Source: Pseudomonas sp. WJP1 (GTDB lineage Bacteria; Pseudomonadota; Gammaproteobacteria; Pseudomonadales; Pseudomonadaceae). Taken from it: DNA of 64,000 bases. Position 1 is the stretch's first letter; each line of letters starts with the position of its first letter. Under the pieces are notes generated by a model that was not told the DNA's origin, ran no database searches, and saw only the letters and a list, made by a program, of their open reading frames with translations. Where the stretch lies: contig NZ_CP110128.1 in NCBI RefSeq assembly GCF_028471945.1, positions 6,661,001 to 6,725,000 of the forward strand, given 5' to 3'. Both the position numbers and the translations under genes were made by a program. Positions 1-9,890 of this stretch are shown here, one piece after another.

Positions 1-1
1 C

Positions 2-568
2 AATGTGCTGCTCAAGCATCTGGGTGAAACCGGCAGCGCCAGCGGCGTGCTCGGTGCGGTGGCGGTGTCGGTGCCGTTTCGCCTGGATCAGTGCGCTGAC
101 CGCATCGGCCAGGGTTTCTCCAAGGTCTACCAGGCGCACTTCATGCGCGAGATGCTGGCCTACATCAAGAACAAGCAACGCCAGTTTCAGCACGACGGCC
201 GCGAAGAAGGCCTCGCGACCCTCGCTGCCCTCGGCTCGCTGGAAAACATGCGCACGTTCTGGGATTTCGATGGCCGGGTGACCGCGCCGCTCAATGGTTT
301 CGCCGATGCCCACGACTACTATCGCCGCGCATCGAGCCGCTACTTCCTCGGCGAGATCTGTACGCCGACCCTGATTATCCACGCAGCCGACGACCCCTTC
401 GTTTTTCCCCATAGCCTGCCGCACGCTGACGAGTTGTCAGCCTGCACGCAATTCGAATTGCAGGCCCGGGGCGGGCATGTCGGCTTTGTCGATGGCACCT
501 TCCGCCAACCGGGGTACTACCTGGAACGACGCATCCCGCAGTGGCTGGCCAGCATGGGTCGCGGGTAA
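2..568 (+). CDS. YheT-family alpha/beta hydrolase, C-terminal part (cut by window edge)
   Basis: The reading frame is open from the first bases and ends with TAA at 566-568, so only about 188 C-terminal residues are present. They include the late acid and base of an alpha/beta-hydrolase triad: Asp in LIIHAADDPFVFP and His in GGHVGFVDG. The segment YFLGEICTPTLIIHAADDPF is typical of the YheT/ABHD1-3 group of hydrolases (putative esterases, substrate unknown in bacteria). The nucleophile Ser lies outside the window. The next gene begins 3 bp after its stop, so the two are probably co-transcribed. Confidence 0.85.
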   Translation, partial: NVLLKHLGETGSASGVLGAVAVSVPFRLDQCADRIGQGFSKVYQAHFMREMLAYIKNKQRQFQHDGREEGLATLAALGSLENMRTFWDFDGRVTAPLNGFADAHDYYRRASSRYFLGEICTPTLIIHAADDPFVFPHSLPHADELSACTQFELQARGGHVGFVDGTFRQPGYYLERRIPQWLASMGRG

Positions 569-571
569 GCC

Positions 572-1402
572 ATGGATAACGCCCAGGGCGAGTCCATCCA
601 CTTCTGGCAAACGGCACCGCTGGCCGGGGTCGAGCTGTTGTCGGCGCGCTACATCGAACACCGTTTCGCCCCCCATGTGCATGACGGCTATGTGATCGGC
701 ATGATCATGGCCGGCGCCCAGCGTTACCGTTATCGCGGCGCCGAACACCTGGCCGGCAGCGGCACATTGGTGCTGATCAACCCTGATGAACTTCACACCG
801 GCCACAAGGGCACGGAGGACGGCTGGCTGTACCGGGCGTTCTATCCCGACAGCGGGCAGATTCTTTCACTGTTGGCCGAGCTGGAGCTGCCGACCCATCA
901 CCTGCCGGCGTTCGGCGCCACGCTGTATCGCGACCAGGATCTGGTGAACGGCTTCTGTCAGTTGCATCGCTTGCTGGAAAGCCCGGCCACCGCACTGCAG
1001 CAACAAACCGCCTGGCGGGAACTGATGCTGTCACTGCTGCAACGTCACGCGGCGGTGCCGGTTGCCGGCAAACCGGGCAAGGAGCACCGGGCGGTGACAT
1101 TGGCCAAGGACCTGCTGCACGCGCAATTGGCGGCGCCTCCTTCGCTTGAAGAACTGGCAGCGGCAGTGAACCTGTCGCCCTTCCACTTCGCCCGGGTATT
1201 CCGCCGCGCCACCGGCATGCCGCCGCACACCTGGCTGATGCAGCAGCGCATCGCCCGGGCGCGGGCGTTGTTGCAGGGCGGTTGTTTGCCGCTGGACGTC
1301 GCGACGCAACTGGGGTTTGCCGACCAGAGTCACCTGAGCCGGCAATTCAAGCAGGTGTATGGGGTTGGGCCTGGGGCGTATCGCAGCGCCCGCCTTTATT
1401 AA
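572..1402 (+). CDS. AraC-family transcriptional regulator
   Basis: A 276-residue protein with the usual AraC layout. The N-terminal half is a cupin-like sensor domain (HVHDGYVIGMIMAG and a later NPDELHTGHKG). The last ~95 residues hold two helix-turn-helix motifs, the second ending in GFADQSHLSRQFKQVYG, the AraC signature. It probably binds DNA and regulates nearby or transport/metabolic genes; the ligand is not evident. It starts 3 bp after the hydrolase gene and is followed by a REP pair. Confidence 0.88.
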   Translation: MDNAQGESIHFWQTAPLAGVELLSARYIEHRFAPHVHDGYVIGMIMAGAQRYRYRGAEHLAGSGTLVLINPDELHTGHKGTEDGWLYRAFYPDSGQILSLLAELELPTHHLPAFGATLYRDQDLVNGFCQLHRLLESPATALQQQTAWRELMLSLLQRHAAVPVAGKPGKEHRAVTLAKDLLHAQLAAPPSLEELAAAVNLSPFHFARVFRRATGMPPHTWLMQQRIARARALLQGGCLPLDVATQLGFADQSHLSRQFKQVYGVGPGAYRSARLY

Positions 1403-1425
1403 CGCTCAAGAAAACCAGTTAACCT

Positions 1426-1516
1426 TGTGGGAGTGAGCCTGCTCGCGAAAGCGGTATGCCAATCAACTTATCAGTCGGCGGATATTCCGCTATCGCGAGC
1501 AGGCTCGCTCCCACAG
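1426..1516. repeat. REP pair (BIME-like inverted palindromes)
   Basis: Two REP copies in opposite orientation: TGTGGGAGTGAGCCTGCTCG near 1426 and its complement form GCGAGCAGGCTCGCTCCCAC near 1494-1514. The pair lies between convergent genes (AraC and sulfurtransferase) and may fold into a long hairpin that stops transcription or stabilises mRNA ends. Confidence 0.85.
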
Positions 1517-1526
1517 GGGGTAGGGC

Positions 1527-2381
1527 TTATTCGCCGGTGGCAATACCGCGAGCCGGATCATTGATCCACTCACTCCACGACCCGGCATACAACGCCCCCA
1601 ACGGATAACCCGCCAGGCACAGGGCGAACAGGTTATGACACGCCGTCACGCCAGAACCGCAATACGCCACCAGATCGGCCGGCGAACGCTCACCGAGTTT
1701 CGCGGCAAACCGCTGTTTGAGCTGATCGGCTGGCAGGAAACGCCCGTCGCTGCCCAGGTTGTCGGTGAAGGCCGCACATTGCGCACCGGGGATGTGCCCG
1801 GCAATCGGGTCGATCGGTTCAACCTCACCCTTGAAGCGCGGCAAGGCGCGGGCATCGAGCAAGGTCAGCGCGGGTTGGGCCAGACGCTCCTGCAACTGCT
1901 CGGCGCTGAGAGTCAGCGCGTTGTCCGGTACTCCAGTAAATGTGCCGCGACCGGTCGACGGTGGATCAAGGCTCAGGGGCAGGCCTGCCGCGTGCCAGGC
2001 CTTGATCCCGCCATCGAGGATGAACACGCCATCACGCTTGCCCAACCAGGCCAGCAGCCACCAGGCCCGCGCCGCAAAGGCACCCGGACCGTCGTCGTAC
2101 AAAACCACTTCGCTGTCGGCGTTGATGCCAAAGGTTTGCAGGCGTTCGATCAGGTCGGCCGGCTCGGGCAGTGGGTGACGCCCGGTCACGCCCTTGACCA
2201 CTTTGCCACTCAGGTCGCGCTCGAGATCGGCAAAAGACGAGCCGCCTATGTGCCCTTGTGCGTAGCTGCGCTGGCCGTAATCCGGGTCTTCGAGAGCAAA
2301 ACGACAATCAAGAATCACCAACCCCGGCTGGTCCTTTTTCAGGTCCAGTGCTTGCGGGCTGATCAGTTGCGCAATGGGCAT
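1527..2381 (-). CDS. sseA: Sulfurtransferase, 3-mercaptopyruvate type (two rhodanese domains)
   Basis: A 284-residue protein with two rhodanese-like domains. The N-terminal inactive domain begins ISPQALDLKKDQPGLVILDC, and the C-terminal domain carries the catalytic loop CGSGVTA in VAYCGSGVTACHN. CGSGVTA is the active-site sequence of 3-mercaptopyruvate sulfurtransferases (SseA), whereas thiosulfate-specific rhodaneses have CRKGVTA, so it likely moves sulfur from 3-mercaptopyruvate to thiol acceptors in the cytoplasm. Length matches the family. It is convergent with the AraC gene and co-directional with the TetR gene. The substrate call rests on the loop alone. Confidence 0.85.
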   Translation of the reverse strand: MPIAQLISPQALDLKKDQPGLVILDCRFALEDPDYGQRSYAQGHIGGSSFADLERDLSGKVVKGVTGRHPLPEPADLIERLQTFGINADSEVVLYDDGPGAFAARAWWLLAWLGKRDGVFILDGGIKAWHAAGLPLSLDPPSTGRGTFTGVPDNALTLSAEQLQERLAQPALTLLDARALPRFKGEVEPIDPIAGHIPGAQCAAFTDNLGSDGRFLPADQLKQRFAAKLGERSPADLVAYCGSGVTACHNLFALCLAGYPLGALYAGSWSEWINDPARGIATGE

Positions 2382-2429
2382 AACGGGCTCCTGTGATGGG
2401 CTGTTTTCAATCCTGCTGAATTCGTTATT

Positions 2430-3098
2430 TCATACTTCTTCCAATGCCTGAGCCAACGGCACGTAAAACTCTTCGAACAGCGCATCGACCGCGTCACGCG
2501 CCTGGTCCGTGACGAAACCCGCCTCCAGCACCAGTACCTGGTACACGCCGCGCTTGATGGCTTGCTCGCTGAGGTGGCTGGAGTTTTCCCGCGTGGTGCA
2601 CAAAAAACGCACCCAGGAGGTGAGAATGATCCAGGCATTGATCGTCAGGGACTCGATCTGTACCCGATCCATCTTCAGGATGCCGGCGGCGACAAAACCT
2701 TCGTAGATGGCCGCGCCCTGAATCACGCAGCGCTGGGAAAAGCGCCGGTAGCGGGCCGCCAGTTCCGGGTCACTGTCGAGCAAATGCTCCAGGTCCCGGT
2801 GCAGGAACCGGTAGCGCCACATGGCTGACAACAGCTCCTTGAGATAGAAGCGTTTGTCTTCCACCGTGGCGGCGCGCCCCTGTGGCGGGCGCAGGAAGCT
2901 GTCCACCAGGCTCTCATACTCGCTGAACAGCACGGCGATGATCGCCTGCTTGTTGGGGAAGTGGTAGTACAGGTTGCCCGGAGAAATCTCCATATGGGCG
3001 GCGATGTGGTTGGTGCTGATGCTGCGCTCGCCCTGCTGGTTAAACAGCTCCAGGCTGTTCTGCACGATGCGCTCGCTGGTTTTTATCCTTGGGGCCAT
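2430..3098 (-). CDS. TetR/AcrR-family regulator
   Basis: A 222-residue protein. The first ~55 residues are a TetR helix-turn-helix (TSERIVQNSLELFNQQGERS, then ISPGNLYYHFPNKQAII); the remainder is a helical ligand domain with no recognised specificity. It is transcribed divergently from the coniferyl aldehyde dehydrogenase gene, and a perfect 10-bp inverted repeat lies in the shared promoter region. The straightforward inference is that it represses the divergent aldehyde dehydrogenase/GMC oxidoreductase group and perhaps itself. The inducer is unknown. Confidence 0.88.
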   Translation of the reverse strand: MAPRIKTSERIVQNSLELFNQQGERSISTNHIAAHMEISPGNLYYHFPNKQAIIAVLFSEYESLVDSFLRPPQGRAATVEDKRFYLKELLSAMWRYRFLHRDLEHLLDSDPELAARYRRFSQRCVIQGAAIYEGFVAAGILKMDRVQIESLTINAWIILTSWVRFLCTTRENSSHLSEQAIKRGVYQVLVLEAGFVTDQARDAVDALFEEFYVPLAQALEEV

Positions 3099-3189
3099 GG
3101 CTTGAGCTTAAATTCAGAGTGCGTTGAGGGGCATCTTACGGCCTATCCGCGAGCGATAAAACAAAGCGGTGCCGAGGATGGTATTTGAC

Positions 3190-3213
3190 TTTTTAGAGTA
3201 TAGACTCTAAAAA
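3190..3213. promoter_or_regulatory. Probable TetR operator (perfect inverted repeat)
   Basis: TTTTTAGAGT and ACTCTAAAAA are perfect 10-bp arms separated by ATAG, centred 43 bp before the calB start and about 103 bp before the TetR start. Size, symmetry and place between divergent genes fit a TetR dimer site. Inference only. Confidence 0.6.
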
Positions 3214-3244
3214 TGCGCTTACTACAATAAATCCGGAGCCGACC

Positions 3245-4675
3245 ATGACTGCTGACATTTCCTACCTGCAAAACCTCCAGCAGCCACTGGAAGAGCTCAA
3301 GACCCTGTTCGACTCACAGCGCGCGGCCTATGCCGCCAACCCGATGCCTCCCGCGGCCCAGCGCCAACAATGGCTCAAGGCGCTAAGGGATTTGCTGGAC
3401 AACGAACGTCAGGTCCTGATCGATGCGATCAGCCAGGACTTCAGCAACCGCAGCGCCGATGAAACCCTGCTCGCCGAACTGATGCCCAGCCTGCACGGCA
3501 TTCATCACGCCAGCCGCCACCTCAAGGGCTGGATGCGCCCGTCGCGGCGCAAGGTCGGTGTCGCGTTTCAGCCTGCTTCGGCGAAGGTGGTCTACCAGCC
3601 ACTGGGCGTGGTCGGGGTGATCGTGCCGTGGAACTATCCGCTGTACCTGGCCATCGGGCCTTTGGTCGGCGCGTTATCGGCGGGTAACCGGGTGATGCTC
3701 AAACTCAGCGAGTCGACGCCGGCCACCGGTTTGCTGCTCAAGGCATTGTTCGCGCGAATCTTCCCCGAAGACCTGGTCTGCGTGGTGCTGGGCGAAGCCG
3801 ATATCGGCGTGGCGTTTTCGCGACTGCCTTTCGATCACCTGCTGTTCACCGGCGCCACCAGCATCGGCAAGCACGTGATGCGCGCGGCGGCGGAAAACCT
3901 GACGCCGGTCACGCTGGAACTGGGCGGCAAGTCCCCGGCCATTGTGTCCCATGACGTACCGCTCAAGGATGCCGCCGAACGCATCGCTTTCGGCAAGACC
4001 CTCAATGCCGGCCAGACCTGCGTGGCCCCGGATTACGTGCTGGTACCGGAAGATCGCGTCGGCGCGTTCGTGGAGGCCTATCGACAGGCGGTTCGCGGTT
4101 TTTATCCGACCCTCGCCGACAACCCGGACTACACCGCGATCATCAATGACCGACAACTGGCGCGCCTCAAGGGCTATGTCAGCGACGCCACCAGCAAGGG
4201 TGCGCTGCTGATTCCATTGTTCGAGCAAGGCCAGGGCCGCCGCATGGCGCATAGCCTGTTGCTCAACGTCAGCGACGAGATGACGGTGATGCAGGACGAA
4301 ATCTTCGGCCCGCTGTTGCCGATCGTTCCGTACAAGCATCTGGACCAGGCATTTGCCTACATCAACCAGCGCCCTCGCCCACTGGCGCTGTACTACTTCG
4401 GCTACGACAAGCGCGAGCAAAACCGCGTGCTCAACGAGACCCACTCCGGAGGCGTGTGCCTCAACGACACCCTGCTACACGTGGCCCAGGATGACATGCC
4501 GTTCGGCGGCATCGGTCCTTCGGGCATGGGCCATTACCACGGCCACGAAGGCTTCCTGACCTTCAGCAAGGCCAAGGGTGTGCTGATCAAGCAACGGTTC
4601 AACGCGGCGAAGCTGATCTACCCGCCTTATGGCAAAGCCATTCAGAAACTGATCCAGAAGCTGTTTATCCGCTAA
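3245..4675 (+). CDS. calB: Coniferyl aldehyde dehydrogenase
   Basis: A 476-residue class 3-like aldehyde dehydrogenase. The signature ELGGKSP precedes the catalytic Cys in the NAGQTCVAP segment, and the cofactor region VPWNYPLYLAIGPLVGAL is intact. The enzyme oxidises aromatic/aliphatic aldehydes such as coniferyl aldehyde to the acid with NAD(P). In Pseudomonas this family commonly heads a group with a Tat-signal subunit and a GMC oxidoreductase, as here, suggesting an alcohol to aldehyde to acid route. ATG is preceded by an AT-rich spacer with a CGGAG-type RBS (CCGGAGCCGACC). Confidence 0.88.
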   Translation: MTADISYLQNLQQPLEELKTLFDSQRAAYAANPMPPAAQRQQWLKALRDLLDNERQVLIDAISQDFSNRSADETLLAELMPSLHGIHHASRHLKGWMRPSRRKVGVAFQPASAKVVYQPLGVVGVIVPWNYPLYLAIGPLVGALSAGNRVMLKLSESTPATGLLLKALFARIFPEDLVCVVLGEADIGVAFSRLPFDHLLFTGATSIGKHVMRAAAENLTPVTLELGGKSPAIVSHDVPLKDAAERIAFGKTLNAGQTCVAPDYVLVPEDRVGAFVEAYRQAVRGFYPTLADNPDYTAIINDRQLARLKGYVSDATSKGALLIPLFEQGQGRRMAHSLLLNVSDEMTVMQDEIFGPLLPIVPYKHLDQAFAYINQRPRPLALYYFGYDKREQNRVLNETHSGGVCLNDTLLHVAQDDMPFGGIGPSGMGHYHGHEGFLTFSKAKGVLIKQRFNAAKLIYPPYGKAIQKLIQKLFIR

Positions 4676-4703
4676 CGATGACCACCGCCGGGTAATAACA
4701 ATA

Positions 4704-5249
4704 ATGCACCCAAGCCTGTCCGAAACACCCGCGCTGTCACGGCGCGGCCTGCTCAAATTCAGCCTCGGCGCCAGCGCCTTTCTTGCCACCGCCGGGTTGG
4801 GGGCCAGCCTCGGCGGCTGCCCGTCGAGCGTTCCTGCCAATGGTTTCACGGCGCTGCGCAATGGCGATTTGCAGTTTCTGCGCGCCCTTGTGCCGGTGAT
4901 GCTCGACGGCGCAGTAATGGCCGCCAGCATGCCCGAGGCTGTCGAGGGCACCTTGAAAAGCCTCGACTACAACCTTGATCACTTGTCCCCGGAAATGCTC
5001 AAGCTCACACGGCAATTGTTCGACGTGCTGGGCATGGCCGTGACCCGCGGGCCGCTGACCGGGATCTGGGGCAGCTGGGAAAACGCCAGCGCCGAAGATA
5101 TCCGGCACTTCCTCGATCGCTGGGAAAACAGCTCGTTGAGCCTGCTGCGCATGGGGCACAGCTCATTGCTGCAGCTGGTGATGATGGCCTGGTATGGGCG
5201 CAAGGAATCGTGGGCGCATTGCGGGTATCCGGGGCCGCCAATGGTTTGA
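4704..5249 (+). CDS. Tat-exported small subunit of a GMC-type dehydrogenase
   Basis: A 181-residue protein with an N-terminal twin-arginine signal (SRRGLLKFSLGASAFLATAG) followed by a GGC that may be a lipoprotein-like or processing site. No catalytic motif is visible. It lies directly before a GMC oxidoreductase and after the aldehyde dehydrogenase, the position of the small accessory subunit of membrane-bound dehydrogenases. It probably helps export or anchor the oxidoreductase, which has no signal of its own. Role inferred from context. Confidence 0.75.
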   Translation: MHPSLSETPALSRRGLLKFSLGASAFLATAGLGASLGGCPSSVPANGFTALRNGDLQFLRALVPVMLDGAVMAASMPEAVEGTLKSLDYNLDHLSPEMLKLTRQLFDVLGMAVTRGPLTGIWGSWENASAEDIRHFLDRWENSSLSLLRMGHSSLLQLVMMAWYGRKESWAHCGYPGPPMV

Positions 5250-5262
5250 GACCGCGTGCCCC

Positions 5263-5296
5263 CCTTCGCGGGCAAGCCTCGCTCCTACAGCGAAGG
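5263..5296. repeat. REP element
   Basis: A single REP palindrome (CTTCGCGGGCAAGCCTCGCT followed by CCTACAGCGAAGG) between the Tat-signal gene and the GMC oxidoreductase gene, inside what otherwise looks like an operon. Confidence 0.75.
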
Positions 5297-5335
5297 CGTC
5301 ACCACATCATCCAACAATAAAAAGAGAACCCGAAG

Positions 5336-6931
5336 ATGCCCGTACCCGACCCGTTCCGCGAAGGCATGGCCCGCGGCTGGAAAACCCATGACGCCTCGCA
5401 ACTGACCCAAGACCTGACTCTCGAAGCGGATGTGGCGATCATCGGCAGCGGTGCCGGTGGCGGGACCACGGCCGAAATCCTCAGTGCGGCCGGCTACAAG
5501 GTGCTGCTGATCGAGGAAGGCCCACTCAAGACCAGCAGCGACTTCAAGTTGCTCGAAGACCAGGCCTACGCCAGCCTCTATCAGGAAGGCATCGGCCGCA
5601 TGAGCAAGGACGGCGCAATCACCATCCTCCAGGGCCGGGCGGTGGGCGGTACCACACTGATCAACTGGACCTCCAGTTTCCGCACGCCGGAACCGACCCT
5701 GGAACACTGGGCCAGGGAACACGACGTGAAGGGCCACTCCCCGGCTGAAATGGCGCCCTGGTTCGAGAAAATGGAACAGCGCCTGGGCGTCGCTCCATGG
5801 ATGGTGCCGCCCAATGCCAACAACGATGTGATCCGCAAGGGCTGCGAAAAGCTCGGTTACAGCTGGCATGTCATCCCGCGCAATGTGCGCGGCTGCTGGA
5901 ACCTCGGCTACTGCGGCATGGGCTGCCCGACCAACGCCAAGCAGTCGATGATGGTCACGACCATTCCGGCCACCCTGGATAAAGGCGGCGAGCTGCTGTA
6001 TCTGGCCCGCGCCGAAAAACTCATCATCAGCGGCGACACCGTCAGCGGACTTCACTGCGTGGCGATGGACGAGCGCTGCGTGGAGCCCACCGGGCGCAAT
6101 ATCAAGGTCAAGGCCAGGCATTACGTGTTGGCCGGCGGCGGCATCAACAGCCCGGCGCTGCTGTTGCGCTCCGACGCGCCCGATCCGCACAAGCGGCTGG
6201 GTACACGAACCTTCCTGCATCTGGTGAACATGTCCGCCGGCTTGTTCGACGAGGTCATCAACCCGTTCTACGGCGCGCCACAGTCGATCTACTCCGACTA
6301 TTTCCAATGGCAGGATGGCACCGCCGGCAAGATTGGCTACAAACTGGAGGTCCCGCCGCTGCACCCGGCGCTGGCTGCCACCCTGCTAGGTGGCTTCGGC
6401 CAGGAAAGCGCCCGGCACATGGCCGACCTGCCGCACACCCACGCCATGCTGGCGTTGCTGCGCGACGGATTCCACCCGGACAGCCCCGGTGGCAGCGTCC
6501 AACTGCGCGGTGACGGGACACCGGTGCTCGATTACCAGGTTTCACCCTACGTCTGGGACGGTTTGCGCCGGGCCTTCCACAGCATGGCCGAGATCCAGTT
6601 CGCAGGGGGTGCAAAAGCCGTGATGCCCATGCACGCCGATGCCCGCTACGTTAAAACCCTGGGCGAAGCGCGCACGCTGATCGACGGGCTCGACCTGGCG
6701 TTGTACCGCACGCGCTTGGGCAGCGCCCATGTGATGGGCGGTTGCAGCATGGGTGAAGACCCGAAAAATGCCGTCACCGATAGCCTTGGCCGGCATCATC
6801 AACTGGGTAATCTGTCGATCCATGACGGCTCGCTGTTCCCCACCAGCATTGGCGCAAACCCGCAGTTGTCGGTCTACGGTCTGACGGCGCAACTGGCGAC
6901 TTCCCTGGCCGAACGTTTAAAAAACCCATGA
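5336..6931 (+). CDS. GMC family oxidoreductase (FAD-dependent)
   Basis: A 531-residue flavoprotein. The N-terminal Rossmann FAD site is IIGSGAGGGTTAEIL, with a second GMC signature near GRAVGGTTLINW. The C-terminal domain carries the His-containing segment SAHVMGGCSMGEDP and SIGANPQLSVYGL typical of the GMC active site and FAD end. A Cys-rich stretch (GCWNLGYCGMGCPTNAK) is shared with the long-chain/aromatic alcohol dehydrogenase branch. It likely oxidises an alcohol to the aldehyde used by the upstream aldehyde dehydrogenase, with the Tat-signal protein as partner. Substrate not determined by sequence. Confidence 0.87.
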   Translation: MPVPDPFREGMARGWKTHDASQLTQDLTLEADVAIIGSGAGGGTTAEILSAAGYKVLLIEEGPLKTSSDFKLLEDQAYASLYQEGIGRMSKDGAITILQGRAVGGTTLINWTSSFRTPEPTLEHWAREHDVKGHSPAEMAPWFEKMEQRLGVAPWMVPPNANNDVIRKGCEKLGYSWHVIPRNVRGCWNLGYCGMGCPTNAKQSMMVTTIPATLDKGGELLYLARAEKLIISGDTVSGLHCVAMDERCVEPTGRNIKVKARHYVLAGGGINSPALLLRSDAPDPHKRLGTRTFLHLVNMSAGLFDEVINPFYGAPQSIYSDYFQWQDGTAGKIGYKLEVPPLHPALAATLLGGFGQESARHMADLPHTHAMLALLRDGFHPDSPGGSVQLRGDGTPVLDYQVSPYVWDGLRRAFHSMAEIQFAGGAKAVMPMHADARYVKTLGEARTLIDGLDLALYRTRLGSAHVMGGCSMGEDPKNAVTDSLGRHHQLGNLSIHDGSLFPTSIGANPQLSVYGLTAQLATSLAERLKNP

Positions 6932-6959
6932 AAAAAGTGATTATTCCCATCGTCTATAG

Positions 6960-7526
<567 letters not shown>

Positions 7527-7630
7527 GAGCTGCCGCAGGCTGCGATCTTTTGATCTTGCCTGCGCCCTGCCTGCTCTCGATCGCACCCGGGTGCAATGCG
7601 GGCGCCAATGCGGCACAATTAGCGCATTGA

Positions 7631-7921
<291 letters not shown>

Positions 7922-7948
7922 AGTCCTGCGCTGCCTGCTCCGGCGTCA

Positions 7949-7974
7949 TCGCGAGCAGGCTCGCTCCCACAGGG
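7949..7974. repeat. REP element
   Basis: One REP palindrome (GCGAGCAGGCTCGCTCCCAC) between the convergent ferredoxin and mutM genes; it may serve as a bidirectional terminator. Confidence 0.75.
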
Positions 7975-7987
7975 GATTTGTGAACGT

Positions 7988-8800
7988 TCAGCTCTGGCAG
8001 CGCGGGCAAAAAACGCTGGCGCGCTGCCCCAGCTTCACTTCCCGCAGGCCCGTGCCACAGACTTTGCAGTGCTCACCGCCGCGACCGTACACGAACAGTT
8101 CCTGCTGAAAATAACCAGGCTGCCCGTCCCCGCCGATAAAGTCGCGCAGCGTGGTGCCGCCGCGCTCGATGGCAGCCGCCAGGATGCGCTTGATCTCGAT
8201 CGCCAGCTTCAGGTACCGCGCCCGGGAGATGCTCTTGGCTTCGCGACGCGGGTCGATACCGGCGGCGAACAGCGCTTCGGTCGCATAGATATTGCCGACG
8301 CCGACCACCACCGCGTTGTCCATGATGAACGGCTTGACCGCCATCGAGCGCCCGCGTGACTGCTGAAACAGCCGCTCGCCATCAAACAGGTCGGTCAACG
8401 GCTCCGGCCCCAGGCGAATCAACAGCTCATGATTGAGCGGATCAAGGCTCCACAGCATCGCACCGAACCGCCGCGGGTCGGTGTAGCGCAAGGCCAGGCC
8501 CGACTCCAGTTCGATATCCACATGCTCATGCTTGGCCGCCGGCAGGCCGGCTTCCACCAGGCGCAAATTCCCCGACATGCCCAAATGGCTGATCAAGGTG
8601 CCGACCTCGGCATTGATCAACAGGTACTTGGCGCGCCGCTCCACCATCACGATGCGTTGACCGGACAAGCGCACATCAAGGTCTTCGGGGATCGGCCAGC
8701 GCAGGCGGCGATCGCGCACGATCACCCGGCTGACGCGCTGGCCTTCCAGGTGCGGCGCAATCCCGCGGCGGGTGGTTTCGACTTCTGGCAGTTCAGGCAT
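7988..8800 (-). CDS. mutM: Formamidopyrimidine-DNA glycosylase
   Basis: A 270-residue base-excision repair enzyme that removes 8-oxoguanine and cleaves the strand. The N-terminal catalytic [12 protein letters not shown] is intact (Pro2, Glu3 and Glu6 after Met removal). The H2TH region with [13 protein letters not shown] follows, and the C-terminal zinc finger is [20 protein letters not shown] then CPRC. Full family length. Confidence 0.96.
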   Translation of the reverse strand: MPELPEVETTRRGIAPHLEGQRVSRVIVRDRRLRWPIPEDLDVRLSGQRIVMVERRAKYLLINAEVGTLISHLGMSGNLRLVEAGLPAAKHEHVDIELESGLALRYTDPRRFGAMLWSLDPLNHELLIRLGPEPLTDLFDGERLFQQSRGRSMAVKPFIMDNAVVVGVGNIYATEALFAAGIDPRREAKSISRARYLKLAIEIKRILAAAIERGGTTLRDFIGGDGQPGYFQQELFVYGRGGEHCKVCGTGLREVKLGQRASVFCPRCQS

Positions 8801-8842
8801 GGTGCTCTCGGATCAGGCGCTCGGTGAGAAGAGGTTCGCCGT

Positions 8843-9712
8843 TCAGCGGTGAGCGCCGAGGTCGCGAATAGTCTGCTTCAGGGTTTCGAAATCGTAATCC
8901 GAGAGACCAACGTAATCGAGCACCAAATGGCCGATGCTGTTCCACTCGTGGTCTTCGGCCTGGTTACCCAGCACCCGGTAGGACGCACAAATGTGCTCGG
9001 CCATTTTCAGGATCGCCAACAGGTTTTTCAGGGCGCTGTTGCGTGACGACTCGTCGCTGAAAATCGCCAGCGCATTGTGATGATTGGCGATGGCGGCAGA
9101 CACGTGATCCGGCAGGCGCCAGGACTTGGCCGTGTAGTACCCGACCACTGCGTGGTTGGTGTTGAACGCCTGGTTCTCGGTGTCCACCACCCGGCAATCG
9201 GGACTGGCGTTGGCATAGGCCTGTTCCAGCACGCTCATGTAGTTGGGGAACCGCTGCAGCATCAGCGGCACGCCGCAGTCGTGGAACAGGCCCAGGGCAT
9301 AGGCTTCATCGCCGGCCTGGGCGCCAATGCGCTTGGCCAGGGTCAGGCAGGTCATCGCCACGTCCTGGGCGGTGTCCCAGAAGCGGTTCAAGGTGACGAT
9401 GGTGTCATCGTTCATCTCGCCCTTGATCGACTGTGCATTGATCAGGTTGATGATCGAACGGCTGCCCAGCAGATTCACGGCGCGCTGGATCGAGGCGATC
9501 TTGTTGCTCAGGCCGTAATACGGCGAGTTGACGATTTTCAGCAGTGAGCCAGAGAGGCCAGGGTCCTGGGAAATCAGCTTCGCGATCACGTCCAGATCCG
9601 GGTCGGGCATGTACTGCTCCATCTGCAGATCCACCATGATCTGCGGTTGGGCCGGCACACTGATGCCTTGCAAGGATTGCTGGATTTGTTCGGCGGTAAG
9701 CTCTTGGGACAT
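8843..9712 (-). CDS. HDOD domain-containing protein
   Basis: A 289-residue protein with an HDOD domain (residues ~20-220). The segments SLLKIVNSPYYGLSNKIASI and LGSRSIINLINAQ are typical, and ALGLFHDCGVPLML marks the degenerate HD core. HDOD proteins are signalling or regulatory proteins, often tied to c-di-GMP or chemotaxis; no partner domain is fused here. It is divergent from the rRNA methylase gene. Confidence 0.88.
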   Translation of the reverse strand: MSQELTAEQIQQSLQGISVPAQPQIMVDLQMEQYMPDPDLDVIAKLISQDPGLSGSLLKIVNSPYYGLSNKIASIQRAVNLLGSRSIINLINAQSIKGEMNDDTIVTLNRFWDTAQDVAMTCLTLAKRIGAQAGDEAYALGLFHDCGVPLMLQRFPNYMSVLEQAYANASPDCRVVDTENQAFNTNHAVVGYYTAKSWRLPDHVSAAIANHHNALAIFSDESSRNSALKNLLAILKMAEHICASYRVLGNQAEDHEWNSIGHLVLDYVGLSDYDFETLKQTIRDLGAHR

Positions 9713-9890
9713 AAGTACACACTCTGGGTCAGGCGCAGATTCTAACTTTTCTGGATTGGATCCGACACCTTGCCTGGCGCACCGAGTGAAGTTTCATCCG
9801 ATCCCGGCCTGACTCAACCGCATGTCCATCCACCGCGCCGCGGCCTTGTGCAACACGGTATACTCCCGCTCTTTTTTCCGGAGCGACGTC

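Noticed and set aside
1527..2381. Thiosulfate-specific rhodanese for the sulfurtransferase
   Set aside because: The active-site loop is CGSGVTA, the 3-mercaptopyruvate type, not CRKGVTA.
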